Below the pieces are notes generated by a model. It saw only the letters and a program-made list of their open reading frames with translations, had not been told where the DNA came from and searched no databases. Position numbers and translations under genes: made by a program. This document shows, one piece after another, positions 6,393-14,942 of a stretch of DNA of 64,000 nt (position 1 is the stretch's first letter; every line of letters starts with the position of its first letter). Origin of the DNA: Azoarcus sp. (GTDB taxonomy: Bacteria; Pseudomonadota; Gammaproteobacteria; Burkholderiales; Rhodocyclaceae); NCBI GenBank assembly GCA_031274995.1, contig JAISPJ010000033.1:18810-82809 (forward strand), written 5' to 3'.

Positions 6393-7504
6393 TGGCCGGG
6401 CGTTGGCGATGACGGGGCGTTTGAACCGTCGAACCATTGCCTGTCCGGTTCAAAATGTCCGGCAATGCGCCGCAGAAGAGGGCGCAGCAAGGGATTGCGC
6501 ACGTATACGGCGTGGCGCGTCGGAGTGAAACGCGCACCGAGGGCAGCCTTGACGGCGGGATCTGTCCAGCCCGCAATGTAGAAACGCAATCCCTCGCGCT
6601 TCGCGTAAGCGAGGTTTTCCATCCAGCTCACAAAATACAGGTTGCACTCGCGCGCCATGGGATAGCGAAAACCGATGTACTTGTCGACGAGCATGCCGTC
6701 ATGGATGAAACACAGGTTGTGCCCGATGAGCCTGTCTTCCTGGTAGTACAGGAAAATACGCCCGTTGAGCGAGGAGTCATGCAGCATCGCCCTGAAAAAT
6801 TCAGGAGAAAGCAGGTCGAAGTGAGTCGTGCTCTGGATATAGACCTCCAGGTATTGCGTGTAGAGTTCTACCGCAAGGGCCGGTTCCTCAAGGCACGGGT
6901 CGCCCGTGGCGACGATTTCAACGTGCACTTCCCGGCGGCGGCTGCGCAGTTTGCGGCGAATGTCGCGGCGGCGGCTGGCAGAGAGCCGCGCCAGATAATC
7001 GTCCTCATCGGCAAAGTCGATGGGAACCCAGGCCAGCGCCTGTCCTTCGACCATGAAAAATCCATTGGCCTTGCAGGCATCGGCGAGTTGATCGGCAAGA
7101 CGGTTGGCCTGCCCGGAGAGAAAAGGCGCGTCGCAGGGGATGTCCTTGACGATCAGCAAGGCGGATTTTCGGCCCCAGGCCTGAAACATGCCCTGTACGA
7201 GCGCCTCTGCTTCCATATGTGGCAACGGGCAATATTCACTGACGGGAGTGCCCATAAAACATGTGCGCCATTTCAGCAGGTGGCGCAGATACCGGTTGCC
7301 GGGTATTTTTCCGATCATGGACAGTGCCCGTTCATCCGCCGTGGTGAGCAGGTCGAACATCGTCCAGAAACCGGGTTGGCCGGTCACGCAGGTGAGCGGC
7401 TCGAACTCCTTTTGTGGATAGCGCATGAAATAGTCGACCAGCGCACCGGGTTCCACGCTGGTCAGCCAGCGTGGCGTGCCGGGTGCGGATGGTTTCCCGT
7501 TCAT
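6389..7504 (-). CDS. GNAT-fold N-acyltransferase (FemAB/BioF2-like)
   Basis: 371 residues. The C-terminal half (LYTQYLEVYIQSTTHF, FYQEDRL-like segment, DKYIGFRYPMAREC, ENLAYAKREGL) matches the pattern of double-GNAT BioF2-like or CelD-type acyltransferases. These join an acyl or aminoacyl group to an amine on cell-surface or secondary-metabolite precursors. The donor and acceptor cannot be read from sequence. ATGA overlap with the upstream aminotransferase sets the start at 7504 rather than 7558. Acts presumably on the product of the neighbouring DegT enzyme. Confidence 0.65.
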   Translation of the reverse strand: MNGKPSAPGTPRWLTSVEPGALVDYFMRYPQKEFEPLTCVTGQPGFWTMFDLLTTADERALSMIGKIPGNRYLRHLLKWRTCFMGTPVSEYCPLPHMEAEALVQGMFQAWGRKSALLIVKDIPCDAPFLSGQANRLADQLADACKANGFFMVEGQALAWVPIDFADEDDYLARLSASRRRDIRRKLRSRRREVHVEIVATGDPCLEEPALAVELYTQYLEVYIQSTTHFDLLSPEFFRAMLHDSSLNGRIFLYYQEDRLIGHNLCFIHDGMLVDKYIGFRYPMARECNLYFVSWMENLAYAKREGLRFYIAGWTDPAVKAALGARFTPTRHAVYVRNPLLRPLLRRIAGHFEPDRQWFDGSNAPSSPTPGQ

Positions 7505-8691
7505 GCCACTTGTTCCAATACACTTGCAATCCGCGCAAAACCGGCATCGTCCAGCCACAGGCTGTTGGAAATGGTCATTGAGCGTGCCGCAAGGTCGCGG
7601 GCGTTGGGACAGACATCCTGTGGCACACAGGGACGCAGGTAATCGTAATCAGGCAAGGCATGGATGAACATGCACGTCACCCCCAGGCCCGCGCCCCATA
7701 ACATGTCGAGCGCACGATCCCGTCTGTGCTGATCCGGCAGGCGCAACATGAGGCAGGGCCAGACGCCTTTTTCACTCTCCTTGTCGCGGAAAACCCACAC
7801 GCCCGGCAGATGTCCGAGCATGGCAAGGCGGCGCTCCGCCTGGGCCGTTGTTTGCTCCTGGAACGCCCGGAGCCTGGAAAGCGCCCGCCGCCCGACTCCC
7901 TGCCGCCAGCCGCTGACACGATGTAGCGGAATCTTCGGAGAAAAAACATCCCCTGCCGCGCTTGGCAGATCGCCCTTTTTCAATGCGCGGCGCAACGGCA
8001 CGCCATACACCCAGGGCAAAAAGGCCGGGCGATAAAGCAGCGCATAAGCCGCCAGTTCAAGGCAGCGCCGGAATTCCTGCCAGCCATCCCGCGAGACGAG
8101 TTCGTCGTGCGCCCGCTCTATGGCCGGTGCCAGGGCCGGATCATGCGTTATCCACAGTCCGCCTTCATACAGGCTCAACCCTTTTCCGGCGGCAAAACTA
8201 AAAAACCCGGCATCGCCCTCCAGCCCTACGCTCTGTCCGTCCTGGCGCGCGCCAAAGGACTGCGCGGCGTCTTCTATGACAAACGCGCCGCATTCGCGTG
8301 CGAGCAGCAGCACAGGAGCCACGTGGGCCACACGTCCGGCAAGGTGTGTGGGTACGATGGCCAGCGTGTCTTCATCGCACAGGCCGGAGAGCATCGTCAT
8401 GTCGAAATCGAGGCTGTCGGCAGCCAGATCGCACAAACGCAATCTCAGCCCGCAGTGTGCGACAGCCAGCGCCACCAGTGGGCAGGTGTAGGCCGGAACG
8501 ACGACCGTCCGGCGCCCGGACAGTCGATGCAGGGCGATAAGAATGAGCACGAAACAAGCCGTACCTGAGTTGGCCAGCCCGGCATAGGGCGCGCCTACAT
8601 AATCCTGCGCGGCGCGCGCAAATCCTCCCCTTGCGCCAAAGAGTTCCAACGGCGAGAGCGGCAGGCCCGCCGTGGGAGGCGCCTCTCGCAT
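7501..8691 (-). CDS. DegT/DnrJ/EryC1/StrS-type PLP aminotransferase
   Basis: 396 residues. The N-terminal NSGTACF segment, VPAYTCP, IEDAAQSFGA (Asp141 for the PLP ring nitrogen) and FFSFAAGKGLS with Lys170 as the Schiff-base lysine define the DegT aminotransferase family, which makes amino sugars and related amines. ArnB belongs to this family. The TGATG junction with the upstream half-transporter gene fixes the start at 8691. Together with the ArnE/ArnF-like pair it suggests synthesis and membrane translocation of an aminated compound; this is inference. Confidence 0.8.
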   Translation of the reverse strand: MREAPPTAGLPLSPLELFGARGGFARAAQDYVGAPYAGLANSGTACFVLILIALHRLSGRRTVVVPAYTCPLVALAVAHCGLRLRLCDLAADSLDFDMTMLSGLCDEDTLAIVPTHLAGRVAHVAPVLLLARECGAFVIEDAAQSFGARQDGQSVGLEGDAGFFSFAAGKGLSLYEGGLWITHDPALAPAIERAHDELVSRDGWQEFRRCLELAAYALLYRPAFLPWVYGVPLRRALKKGDLPSAAGDVFSPKIPLHRVSGWRQGVGRRALSRLRAFQEQTTAQAERRLAMLGHLPGVWVFRDKESEKGVWPCLMLRLPDQHRRDRALDMLWGAGLGVTCMFIHALPDYDYLRPCVPQDVCPNARDLAARSMTISNSLWLDDAGFARIASVLEQVA

Positions 8692-9098
8692 CAATGGTTC
8701 TCCTCCACCGTACTCCCCGGAGGGTAATTCGGCTCGCCATACGCCAGACAAAGCACGCCGGCCACGATCAGCACCGCGCCAAGGTATTGGACCCAGGAGA
8801 GGACTTCACCAAAAAGAGGAACGGAAATCACGACTACCCCGACCACCTCCAGATGCGTAGCGGCAAATGCCGGACCCACGGGAATATGGCGCAATATCAC
8901 TATCCAGGTCACGAACGCGCAGGCATAGCCCAGGATCGCGCAATACACCCACGGCGCGGAAAATGCGCGCGCCAACCACGGCAAATCGAAGGTGAGCGGG
9001 GCGGCATGCAGGGCAGTGAGCTTGAAACACACCTGCGCAAAAGTGTCGAAAACAAGCAAGGCCAGGAGGCCGCCGATGAAATAAGTGCGCGAGCTCAT
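8691..9098 (-). CDS. Small EamA/DMT-type half-transporter (ArnF/EmrE-like)
   Basis: 135 residues with four predicted helices (GGLLALLVFDTFAQVCFK; VYCAILGYACAFVTWIVIL; AFAATHLEVVGVVVISVPLF; YLGAVLIVAGVLCLAYG), the size of a half-DMT protein. The proline after the third helix region and the overall layout resemble ArnE/ArnF and SMR proteins, which act as dimers. Start ATG 9098 is four bases after the stop of a second half-transporter, so the two probably form a heterodimer that moves a lipid-linked or soluble product across the membrane. Confidence 0.75.
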   Translation of the reverse strand: MSSRTYFIGGLLALLVFDTFAQVCFKLTALHAAPLTFDLPWLARAFSAPWVYCAILGYACAFVTWIVILRHIPVGPAFAATHLEVVGVVVISVPLFGEVLSWVQYLGAVLIVAGVLCLAYGEPNYPPGSTVEENH

Positions 9099-9102
9099 GC
9101 GC

Positions 9103-9465
9103 TCATCCCCCCAGACCGACCAGCGCCACGCCTGCCAAGATCAGGCTGATCCCGATGATGCGTGGGCGCGTAAAGTGTTCCTTGAACCACAACCGCCCGC
9201 CTATCATTACCGTGACGATACCGGCCATGCCCAGTAACACCCCCTCCGGCAGCGTCACCGTCGAAAGAAATGCCAACCAGGCGACGAATTCACCGACGTA
9301 CAAAACCGCGCCAAGATAAATCCACGGGCGCTTCAACATGTGCCGCCAGTGTTCCCACCCTTTCGCTTCTTTGTTCTCGATGGCGGCCGCCTTGAACGCC
9401 AGTTGCCCGCCAGTGTCGGTCACCAGATTGATGATCCACAACAAAATGATCGTGACCGTGTTCAT
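9103..9465 (-). CDS. Small EamA/DMT-type half-transporter (ArnE/EmrE-like), first gene of operon
   Basis: 120 residues with four predicted helices, including ILLWIINLVTDTGGQLAFK, IYLGAVLYVGEFVAWLAFL, GVLLGMAGIVTVMIGG and IGISLILAGVALVGLG. Pairs with the next gene. The ATG at 9465 starts the first strand-like helix correctly; the ORF-track start at 9528 would add an unrelated soluble leader. No strong ribosome site is visible. The promoter must lie in 9466-9611, shared with the divergent esterase gene. Confidence 0.75.
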   Translation of the reverse strand: MNTVTIILLWIINLVTDTGGQLAFKAAAIENKEAKGWEHWRHMLKRPWIYLGAVLYVGEFVAWLAFLSTVTLPEGVLLGMAGIVTVMIGGRLWFKEHFTRPRIIGISLILAGVALVGLGG

Positions 9466-9611
9466 GCTTTCAGATGGGTCAAATTCAAAAAACAGGGTTG
9501 TGAAAGCCTGTCGATGGCAAAATAGCACCTATCTTCAACAATTCCTTCATTTGCGTAAGTTTGGCGCCCCATGTGAGATGGATCAGTCAAGGTGCCTCCA
9601 AGATAAAAACT

Positions 9612-10442
9612 ATGACAACTTCACACAAGGTGCCGTCCGGCAGCGCCGGGGTTTTATTGATCCACGGACTGACAGGAACCCCGAACGAATTGCGCTACGT
9701 GGCGCGCGGCCTGCAAGCAGCGGGTTTTGAAACCGAATGTGTGCGCTTGGCCGGGCACTGCGGAACTGAAGCGGATCTGCTCGCCACGGGCTGGAAGGAC
9801 TGGTTTGCCAGCGTCGAACAAGCCGCCGGCGAGTTGCGCAAAAAAGTAAGGCACCTCTTTGTGGCGGGGCTTTCGATGGGAGCCGTGCTGGCATTGAAAT
9901 ACGCGATCGAGTACCCCGACAAGGTCGACGGGTTGGGCCTGTACGGCACGACTTTTTTCTACGACGGCTGGAGCATCCCCTGGCATGGCCGGCATCTGAC
10001 TTTTCTGTTTCCGCTTGTCATCGCCTTGGGGATCGGGCGGCGCAAGCGTTTCGTGGAAACTTATCCCTTCGGGCTCAAGAACGAACGGTTGCGGCAGGCG
10101 ATTTCCGGCAAGATGCACGCGGGAGACTCCGAAGCCGCCGGATTGCCTGGCAACCCTTGGCCTTCGCTGGAGCAGTTTTATCGGCTGTCTTCCGACGTGC
10201 AGAAAAACCTGCATCGTGTGCGTGTTCCTGCTATTGCCGTCCACGCGCGCGAAGATGACGTGGCGAGTCTCGCCAACGTGCATGTCCTCGAACGCCGCCT
10301 GAGCGGGCCGGTCGAAACGATCATCCTCGCCAACAGCTACCATATGGTGACGGTCGATCAGGAAAAGGCCACCTTGGTTGACCGTTCGGTGGATTTCTTC
10401 AGCCGCATCGTTGCCCGCATGGTCTTGAGGGAAAAGCCCTGA
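9612..10442 (+). CDS. Alpha/beta-hydrolase, monoacylglycerol lipase/carboxylesterase-like
   Basis: 276 residues of a serine hydrolase: oxyanion-hole segment IHGLTGTPNELR, nucleophile elbow GLSMGAV, an acidic residue in HAREDDVA and the histidine in NSYHMVT. This is the Est30/S33-like carboxylesterase pattern, with a short helical cap around residues 120-190. No signal peptide. Starts divergently from the half-transporter/aminotransferase operon and sits between it and the class III aminotransferase, so it may deacylate an intermediate of that cluster or simply be a neighbour. Confidence 0.85.
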   Translation: MTTSHKVPSGSAGVLLIHGLTGTPNELRYVARGLQAAGFETECVRLAGHCGTEADLLATGWKDWFASVEQAAGELRKKVRHLFVAGLSMGAVLALKYAIEYPDKVDGLGLYGTTFFYDGWSIPWHGRHLTFLFPLVIALGIGRRKRFVETYPFGLKNERLRQAISGKMHAGDSEAAGLPGNPWPSLEQFYRLSSDVQKNLHRVRVPAIAVHAREDDVASLANVHVLERRLSGPVETIILANSYHMVTVDQEKATLVDRSVDFFSRIVARMVLREKP

Positions 10443-10471
10443 GAAGTCGAAATCCGCCCCTGTTCCCACGA

Positions 10472-11839
10472 TCATCCCCGCTTGGCGCGCGTGATGAGTT
10501 GATCGAGCAACGCAATCGCCAGTTCGATCTCTTCTTCGCTGATGAACAGTGAGGGCGCAAATGTGATGACGTTCTTGTAATAGCCGCCTACGTCCAGAAT
10601 AAGCCCCATCCGCTTGCCATTGTGCTCCAGAGTGCCCGCCAGGCCGATGTCCACCATCCTGTCGAGCAGGCGTTTGTTGGGCGTAAATCCATCGGCCTCG
10701 CAAATCTCGGTGCGCAGCGCAAGCCCCAGGCCATCTACATCGCCGATCTCGGGGTGGCGCTTTTGCAGGTCGCGCAGCCCCGCGAGAAAAAGCTCGCCCG
10801 CCTTCATGACAATCGGCTCAAAATCCATCTCGGCCAGCATCCTCATCGTCTCCAGGCCCACTGCCGTACCAAGGGGATTGGAGGCGAACGTCGAGTGCGT
10901 CGATCCGGGTGGAAAAATCTGCGGATTGATGAGTTCCTCACGCGCCCACAAACCGGCCAGCGGGTTCAGCCCGTTGGTCAGCGCCTTCCCAAAGACCAGC
11001 ACGTCCGGCGTCACGCCAAAGTGTTCAATCGCCCAGAGTTTGCCAGTACGATAAAAACCCATCTGGATTTCATCGACGACAAGCAAAATACCGTACTTAT
11101 CCAGTACGCGCTTGATTCCCTTGAAAAAATTGGGCGGCGGAATGATATATCCACCCGTTCCCTGGATCGGTTCGGCGTAAAAAGCGGCATATTCCGACTG
11201 CTCCGCCTTCGGATCCCACACGCCGTTGTATTCCGACTCGAACAGGCGCTCAAATTGCTGCACACAGTGCTCGCCGTACTCTTCCTTGCTCATCCCTTTG
11301 GGGCCGCGAAAATGATAGGGGAAGGGAATGAAATACGCACGATCCCCGAAATGCCCATAGCGGCGGCGATAGCGGTAACTCGACGTAATGGCCGAGGCGC
11401 CCAGCGTGCGGCCGTGATATCCTCCCTCGAACGCAAACATCAGGCTCTTGCCCTGTTTGGCATTGCGCACGAGTTTCAACGAATCGTCGATGGATTGCGA
11501 ACCGCCGACGTTGAAATGGATGCGCCCGTCAAGGCCCCATTTCTTCTTCGCGTCCTGCGCGATCATTTTCGACAGTTCGATCTTGGTGGGATGCAGATAC
11601 TGGCTCGCCACCTGTGGCAAAGTGTCGATCTGCTGCTTGAGCGCGGCATTCAGGCGCGGATTGGCATAGCCGAAACAGACGGCTGAATACCACATTTGCA
11701 GGTCGAGAAACGGCGTGCCCTCGCCGTCGTACAGATAGCTGCCTTCACAGCGGCTAAAGATCTTGGGTTCAGAATAGTGAACGGTGTCACCGAACGAACA
11801 ATACCGGGCCTCGTCAGCCAACAGGGCAGATTCATGCAT
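10472..11839 (-). CDS. Class III PLP-dependent aminotransferase
   Basis: 455 residues of the ornithine/GABA/acetylornithine aminotransferase superfamily: YDGEGTPFLDL, the GGSQSIDDSLKL cofactor-phosphate region, FAFEGGYHGRTLGA, EPIQGTGGY, VVDEIQMGFYRTG (Asp for the PLP ring) and FGKALTNG with the Schiff-base lysine. The amino donor cannot be assigned. The start ATG CAT GAA at 11839 has GGAG ten bases upstream. It follows the HAD phosphatase gene by 21 bases on the same strand, so the two are likely cotranscribed. Confidence 0.85.
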   Translation of the reverse strand: MHESALLADEARYCSFGDTVHYSEPKIFSRCEGSYLYDGEGTPFLDLQMWYSAVCFGYANPRLNAALKQQIDTLPQVASQYLHPTKIELSKMIAQDAKKKWGLDGRIHFNVGGSQSIDDSLKLVRNAKQGKSLMFAFEGGYHGRTLGASAITSSYRYRRRYGHFGDRAYFIPFPYHFRGPKGMSKEEYGEHCVQQFERLFESEYNGVWDPKAEQSEYAAFYAEPIQGTGGYIIPPPNFFKGIKRVLDKYGILLVVDEIQMGFYRTGKLWAIEHFGVTPDVLVFGKALTNGLNPLAGLWAREELINPQIFPPGSTHSTFASNPLGTAVGLETMRMLAEMDFEPIVMKAGELFLAGLRDLQKRHPEIGDVDGLGLALRTEICEADGFTPNKRLLDRMVDIGLAGTLEHNGKRMGLILDVGGYYKNVITFAPSLFISEEEIELAIALLDQLITRAKRG

Positions 11840-11860
11840 GTACTGAATGCTCCAGAAAAA

Positions 11861-12532
11861 TCAAATGAGGGTGGGTTCAAATTCGGCCAGCTCAGGGATC
11901 ATGCGTATGGCGTCATCGAATCCGAAAACGGGAATGTGAGGAAGGCATTTGTCAACGCAATAGGTGATGAGATTGTTTTTTGCAAACACAAAATCCACGT
12001 TGCCCGCGACGCAGAAATCCGAACGCCCGTCGCCGATCATCAACACCTTGTTGCCTGCTGCCCGCGCACGGTGCGCGAAAGCGCACTTGCACAGGCCGGA
12101 AGCCGAATAGCACGTCGTATCTGCCGCATAAGGAGAATCAAGCTTCCAGGTCCGTGCGCCGGTCTGCACAAGATGATTGGCGTAAAATGGCAACGCGGGC
12201 AAGCGGTGCCGTTGCAGAATACGCCGGATCGCATAATCAAGCCCGTCACTGACAATGGACAATTCCCAACCGTGTGCAATGATGGCATCGACGAACGCCG
12301 CAAAGGCTCCGTCCACGTCGATGGCGTCGATGGCTTCATCGAGTTCTTCTTTTGAAGCATCGAGACAGGCTATCTGCTGCTGCATGCACACGCGGGAACC
12401 GATGCGCCCCGCGAGCCATTCAGCTTCGATCTCCTGCCAACCCGGTTTGCCGAATGCCTCCAGCAACGTATCGGTGGCATCGCTCGTCGAGACCGTTCCA
12501 TCAAAATCGCACAGTACAGACCAGACAGCCAA
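11861..12532 (-). CDS. MtnX-like HAD-IB phosphatase
   Basis: 223 residues. HAD motif I CDFDGTVS at the very N-terminus, motif II SDGLDY, and motif IV MIGDGRSDFC, with the WLAGRIGSR segment typical of MtnX-like phosphatases related to phosphoserine phosphatase. It should hydrolyse a small phosphate ester. The start is TTG with an excellent GGAGGAG-type site (GAGGAGAATACAG) just upstream. No other methionine-salvage gene is nearby, so a role in methylthioribose salvage is not supported. Pairing with an aminotransferase suggests a biosynthetic step instead. Confidence 0.8.
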   Translation of the reverse strand: MAVWSVLCDFDGTVSTSDATDTLLEAFGKPGWQEIEAEWLAGRIGSRVCMQQQIACLDASKEELDEAIDAIDVDGAFAAFVDAIIAHGWELSIVSDGLDYAIRRILQRHRLPALPFYANHLVQTGARTWKLDSPYAADTTCYSASGLCKCAFAHRARAAGNKVLMIGDGRSDFCVAGNVDFVFAKNNLITYCVDKCLPHIPVFGFDDAIRMIPELAEFEPTLI

Positions 12533-12669
12533 ACTGTATTCTCCTCAGGGACACTAGCTATTGAACCTTTCAAATTCAGCCGGATCTTTTCATCATGGAC
12601 TTGTTTGCGTTTTCGGTGTTTCTCCCATACTTGTGGCACCGTGACGAATTTCAGCCAACCATGGTCTTC

Positions 12670-13479
12670 ATGACAAGAACCCGCGTCAAAATACTCATCG
12701 CCAGCCTGGCTTGCATGAGCCATCCGACCGCTGTCCATGCGCAAACAGATTCCACGCACACTGAGCAAAAAACGCAGAATGATATCACTTGGGCCATCGG
12801 CGCTGGTGGTATGCGCTCGCCGGCCTGGCTGGGTTCATCGCGAGTGCGCAATGATTTTTTGCCCTATTTTGCGTTCAACTGGCATGACATTGTTGAACTG
12901 AGCGTCACCGATGGGCTGAACATCGACTTGGTGCGTGGCAGCGCTTGGCACGGTGGGTTGATCGGCACATGGCGCCGGGGCCGCACGTCGCGCGACTTGG
13001 GCGCACTTGCCAAGGCGGGCGTAGCCTCCCTGTCCCATACTTGGCAGGCGGGAGTTTACCTGGAACATGTTCCCGTCAAGAACCTGACGCTGGGTGCCAG
13101 CCTCAGCCACGATATTCAGTCGACAGGGAGCGCCTACGGTAATGTCTATATCGAATGGGACATCCCGGCACTGAAACCCGTCGAGCATTCTCTCAAGCTC
13201 AATGGCGAATTCATGAACCGTTCAGCCATGCGGCGGTATTTCAGCGTTCCTGCCGATACGGCAGCAGCGCTTGGCGTACAGGCTTACCACCCCTCGGAGG
13301 GCGCGAGCGGAACCCGGCTGAGTTACGAAGCCTTCCTCCCCACGAGCCGTTCGACAGGGATCTCCCTCGGATTTCACTGGACGCGGCTGGCATCGAAACC
13401 TGCCGCCAGCCCGCTGGTACGCGACTACGGCGACAGAATGCAGCGTTTTTATCTTGCGGCATTTCTGGTGCATTTCTGA
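12670..13479 (+). CDS. MipA/OmpV-family outer-membrane protein
   Basis: About 269 residues with a signal peptide (VKILIASLACMSHPTAVHA) followed by an alternating beta-barrel-like sequence ending in the aromatic-terminated strand FYLAAFLVHF, as expected for an outer-membrane barrel. GGGMRSPAWLGSS-type opening and the WDIPALKPVEHS region match the MipA/OmpV family, whose members scaffold peptidoglycan enzymes or respond to stress. The start is uncertain: ATG 12661 and 12670 are both possible and neither has a clear ribosome site; the ORF-track start at 12595 gives an improbable signal peptide. Confidence 0.75.
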   Translation: MTRTRVKILIASLACMSHPTAVHAQTDSTHTEQKTQNDITWAIGAGGMRSPAWLGSSRVRNDFLPYFAFNWHDIVELSVTDGLNIDLVRGSAWHGGLIGTWRRGRTSRDLGALAKAGVASLSHTWQAGVYLEHVPVKNLTLGASLSHDIQSTGSAYGNVYIEWDIPALKPVEHSLKLNGEFMNRSAMRRYFSVPADTAAALGVQAYHPSEGASGTRLSYEAFLPTSRSTGISLGFHWTRLASKPAASPLVRDYGDRMQRFYLAAFLVHF

Positions 13480-13595
13480 AAGGGCAAGATGTTGTAATTC
13501 CACTACATTTCTTTTGGCGCATTGCTCCGGCGCGTTGTTTTGCTCCTTGCTCGTATGTAGATTGGGCCTCCCGTTTTGTTCATCAAGGAACCATC

Positions 13596-13895
13596 ATGTT
13601 GTCCCGTTTCTTCCGTTTCCTGATTTTGGCGCTGGCATTGAGCCCGATGGCCGCGATGGCCGCAAATCTTGTCAATATCAATACCGCCGGCGTAGCAACC
13701 TTGCGGCATGTCAAAGGTCTTAACACGGCCAGAGCCAATGCCATCGTCGAATACCGCGAAACCAACGGGCGTTTTACTTCCGTCAACCAATTGGTCAGGG
13801 TTCGGGGCATCGGCTCAAAGACGCTGGAAAAGGTCAGGCCGCATGTCACTGTCGGCAAAACAGCCAAGACCAGGCACCATCCTCACCACTATTGA
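13596..13895 (+). CDS. Short ComEA-like helix-hairpin-helix protein
   Basis: 99 residues: a signal peptide (FFRFLILALALSPMAAMAA) and a double helix-hairpin-helix DNA-binding domain (VNINTAGVATLRHVKGLNTARANAIVEYR cut; then VRGIGSKTLEKV). This is the short ComEA form of Gram-negative bacteria, a periplasmic protein that binds incoming DNA during natural transformation. AAGGA seven bases upstream supports the ATG at 13596, not the long ORF-track frame. The tail is basic and histidine-rich. No other competence gene is next to it. Confidence 0.88.
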   Translation: MLSRFFRFLILALALSPMAAMAANLVNINTAGVATLRHVKGLNTARANAIVEYRETNGRFTSVNQLVRVRGIGSKTLEKVRPHVTVGKTAKTRHHPHHY

Positions 13896-13967
13896 ACTCT
13901 GTTCAGGCGTGATCCTTGCCATCCCATGAGGGGGTGGGCCGGGGGATGCCCGTTTAAGAAAAACCAA

Positions 13968-14005
13968 CCCCCCAAAAGCCGGACGCCGATCCAGCTTTGG
14001 GGGGG
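13968..14005. terminator. Bidirectional hairpin terminator between convergent genes
   Basis: CCCCCCAAAAGC pairs with GCTTTGGGGGG (one bulged A) around a 14-base loop. It lies between the ComEA-like gene and the convergent diiron-protein gene. The run of A before the left arm provides a U tract on the minus strand. Confidence 0.65.
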
Positions 14006-14036
14006 ATTCAAAGACGGGGAGATTTTCCGATACGGG

Positions 14037-14807
14037 TCAGGGCAGACGGTAATGATCCTGCGTCATGAGATCGACGCCGCACTGTAGCCCCTCGATCCAA
14101 TCGATGAAGCGATTGACCATCGTCCTGCCCACGAAACGTGCCCCGTGTTGCGGCACGATTTGTTCAATGTCGAGTTGCCGTACCATCTGCGCCCAATAGC
14201 GGCAAATTCTGTTGGAAATCATGTAGCGGCGGTGAAAACCGGCCATGAAATCGATGTGGGCATCGAAATCGGCGACTGGCTTGGCCGCGTCGGCATGATC
14301 GAGCAACGAAACGCCAAGGTCGCCTGAAAAAAGTATCTTGGAGATCGGGTCGTAGATCTGAAAATTGCCTTCCGAATGCAGGAAGTGGGCCGGAACGGCC
14401 TTCAGCTTGCAATTTCCTAGCGGAACCGACATGCCTTCATCGGGAATGCCGATGATGCGGTCGGTGTAATTGCGCCCGGTGGTGAAGTGCGGCAAGAAGC
14501 GCGACCACAGCTTGGAAATCAACACCCTGCAATTGGTTGTCACCATCCACTTGTTGGCCGAAGCGATAATGTCCGGGTCTTGGTGTGAAGCGAAGATGTA
14601 ATCAAGGTCACGAGAATAGAAGTAACGTGCCATGCTCATCAGCAGGCCGTTGTAGGTCATGTTGCCACCTGGCTCAAGCAATGCGCCATGCTCGCCGTCG
14701 ACGATCAAGAACTGGTTACACTGCACCGCGTGATCCGATGCCTCATCGACGAGATCATAAAAAGCCAGGCACACATGCCTTCCGTCGTTGAAAAGCTCAA
14801 CAGCCAT
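14037..14807 (-). CDS. Metallo-beta-lactamase-fold diiron protein (ODP-like)
   Basis: 256 residues. The metal ligands of flavodiiron proteins are present in the order H-x-D-x-D (SHQDPDI), His in PAHFLHSEGNF, Asp in LFSGDLG and His in VPQHGARF. The isoleucine after HQDPD where flavodiiron proteins have histidine fits the oxygen-binding diiron protein (ODP) branch. There is no flavodoxin domain, so electrons must come from a partner, if it is a reductase. A sensor or O2/NO-reducing role is inferred. Start at 14807 chosen because residues before it in the ORF track have no family counterpart. Confidence 0.75.
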   Translation of the reverse strand: MAVELFNDGRHVCLAFYDLVDEASDHAVQCNQFLIVDGEHGALLEPGGNMTYNGLLMSMARYFYSRDLDYIFASHQDPDIIASANKWMVTTNCRVLISKLWSRFLPHFTTGRNYTDRIIGIPDEGMSVPLGNCKLKAVPAHFLHSEGNFQIYDPISKILFSGDLGVSLLDHADAAKPVADFDAHIDFMAGFHRRYMISNRICRYWAQMVRQLDIEQIVPQHGARFVGRTMVNRFIDWIEGLQCGVDLMTQDHYRLP

Positions 14808-14942
14808 AATATTTAGTTGTCCAAAAAAGACACCGCACATGCGGCCATAGGCGCGTACTCTAACGCAGAAGGGCTACATCCGTCACCTTGATATCCCTTA
14901 ATTTCATGGAATCCTACACTTTTTCCACTTTGCGCCGCCCTC

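Noticed and set aside
8148-8156. Perfect DnaA box TTATCCACA
   Set aside because: It lies alone within the DegT aminotransferase coding sequence with no AT-rich region or neighbouring boxes, so it is probably chance.
11861-12532. HAD protein as part of methionine salvage (mtnX)
   Set aside because: No mtnA, mtnB, mtnC, mtnD or mtnK gene is in the window; the context is a biosynthetic-type aminotransferase cluster.
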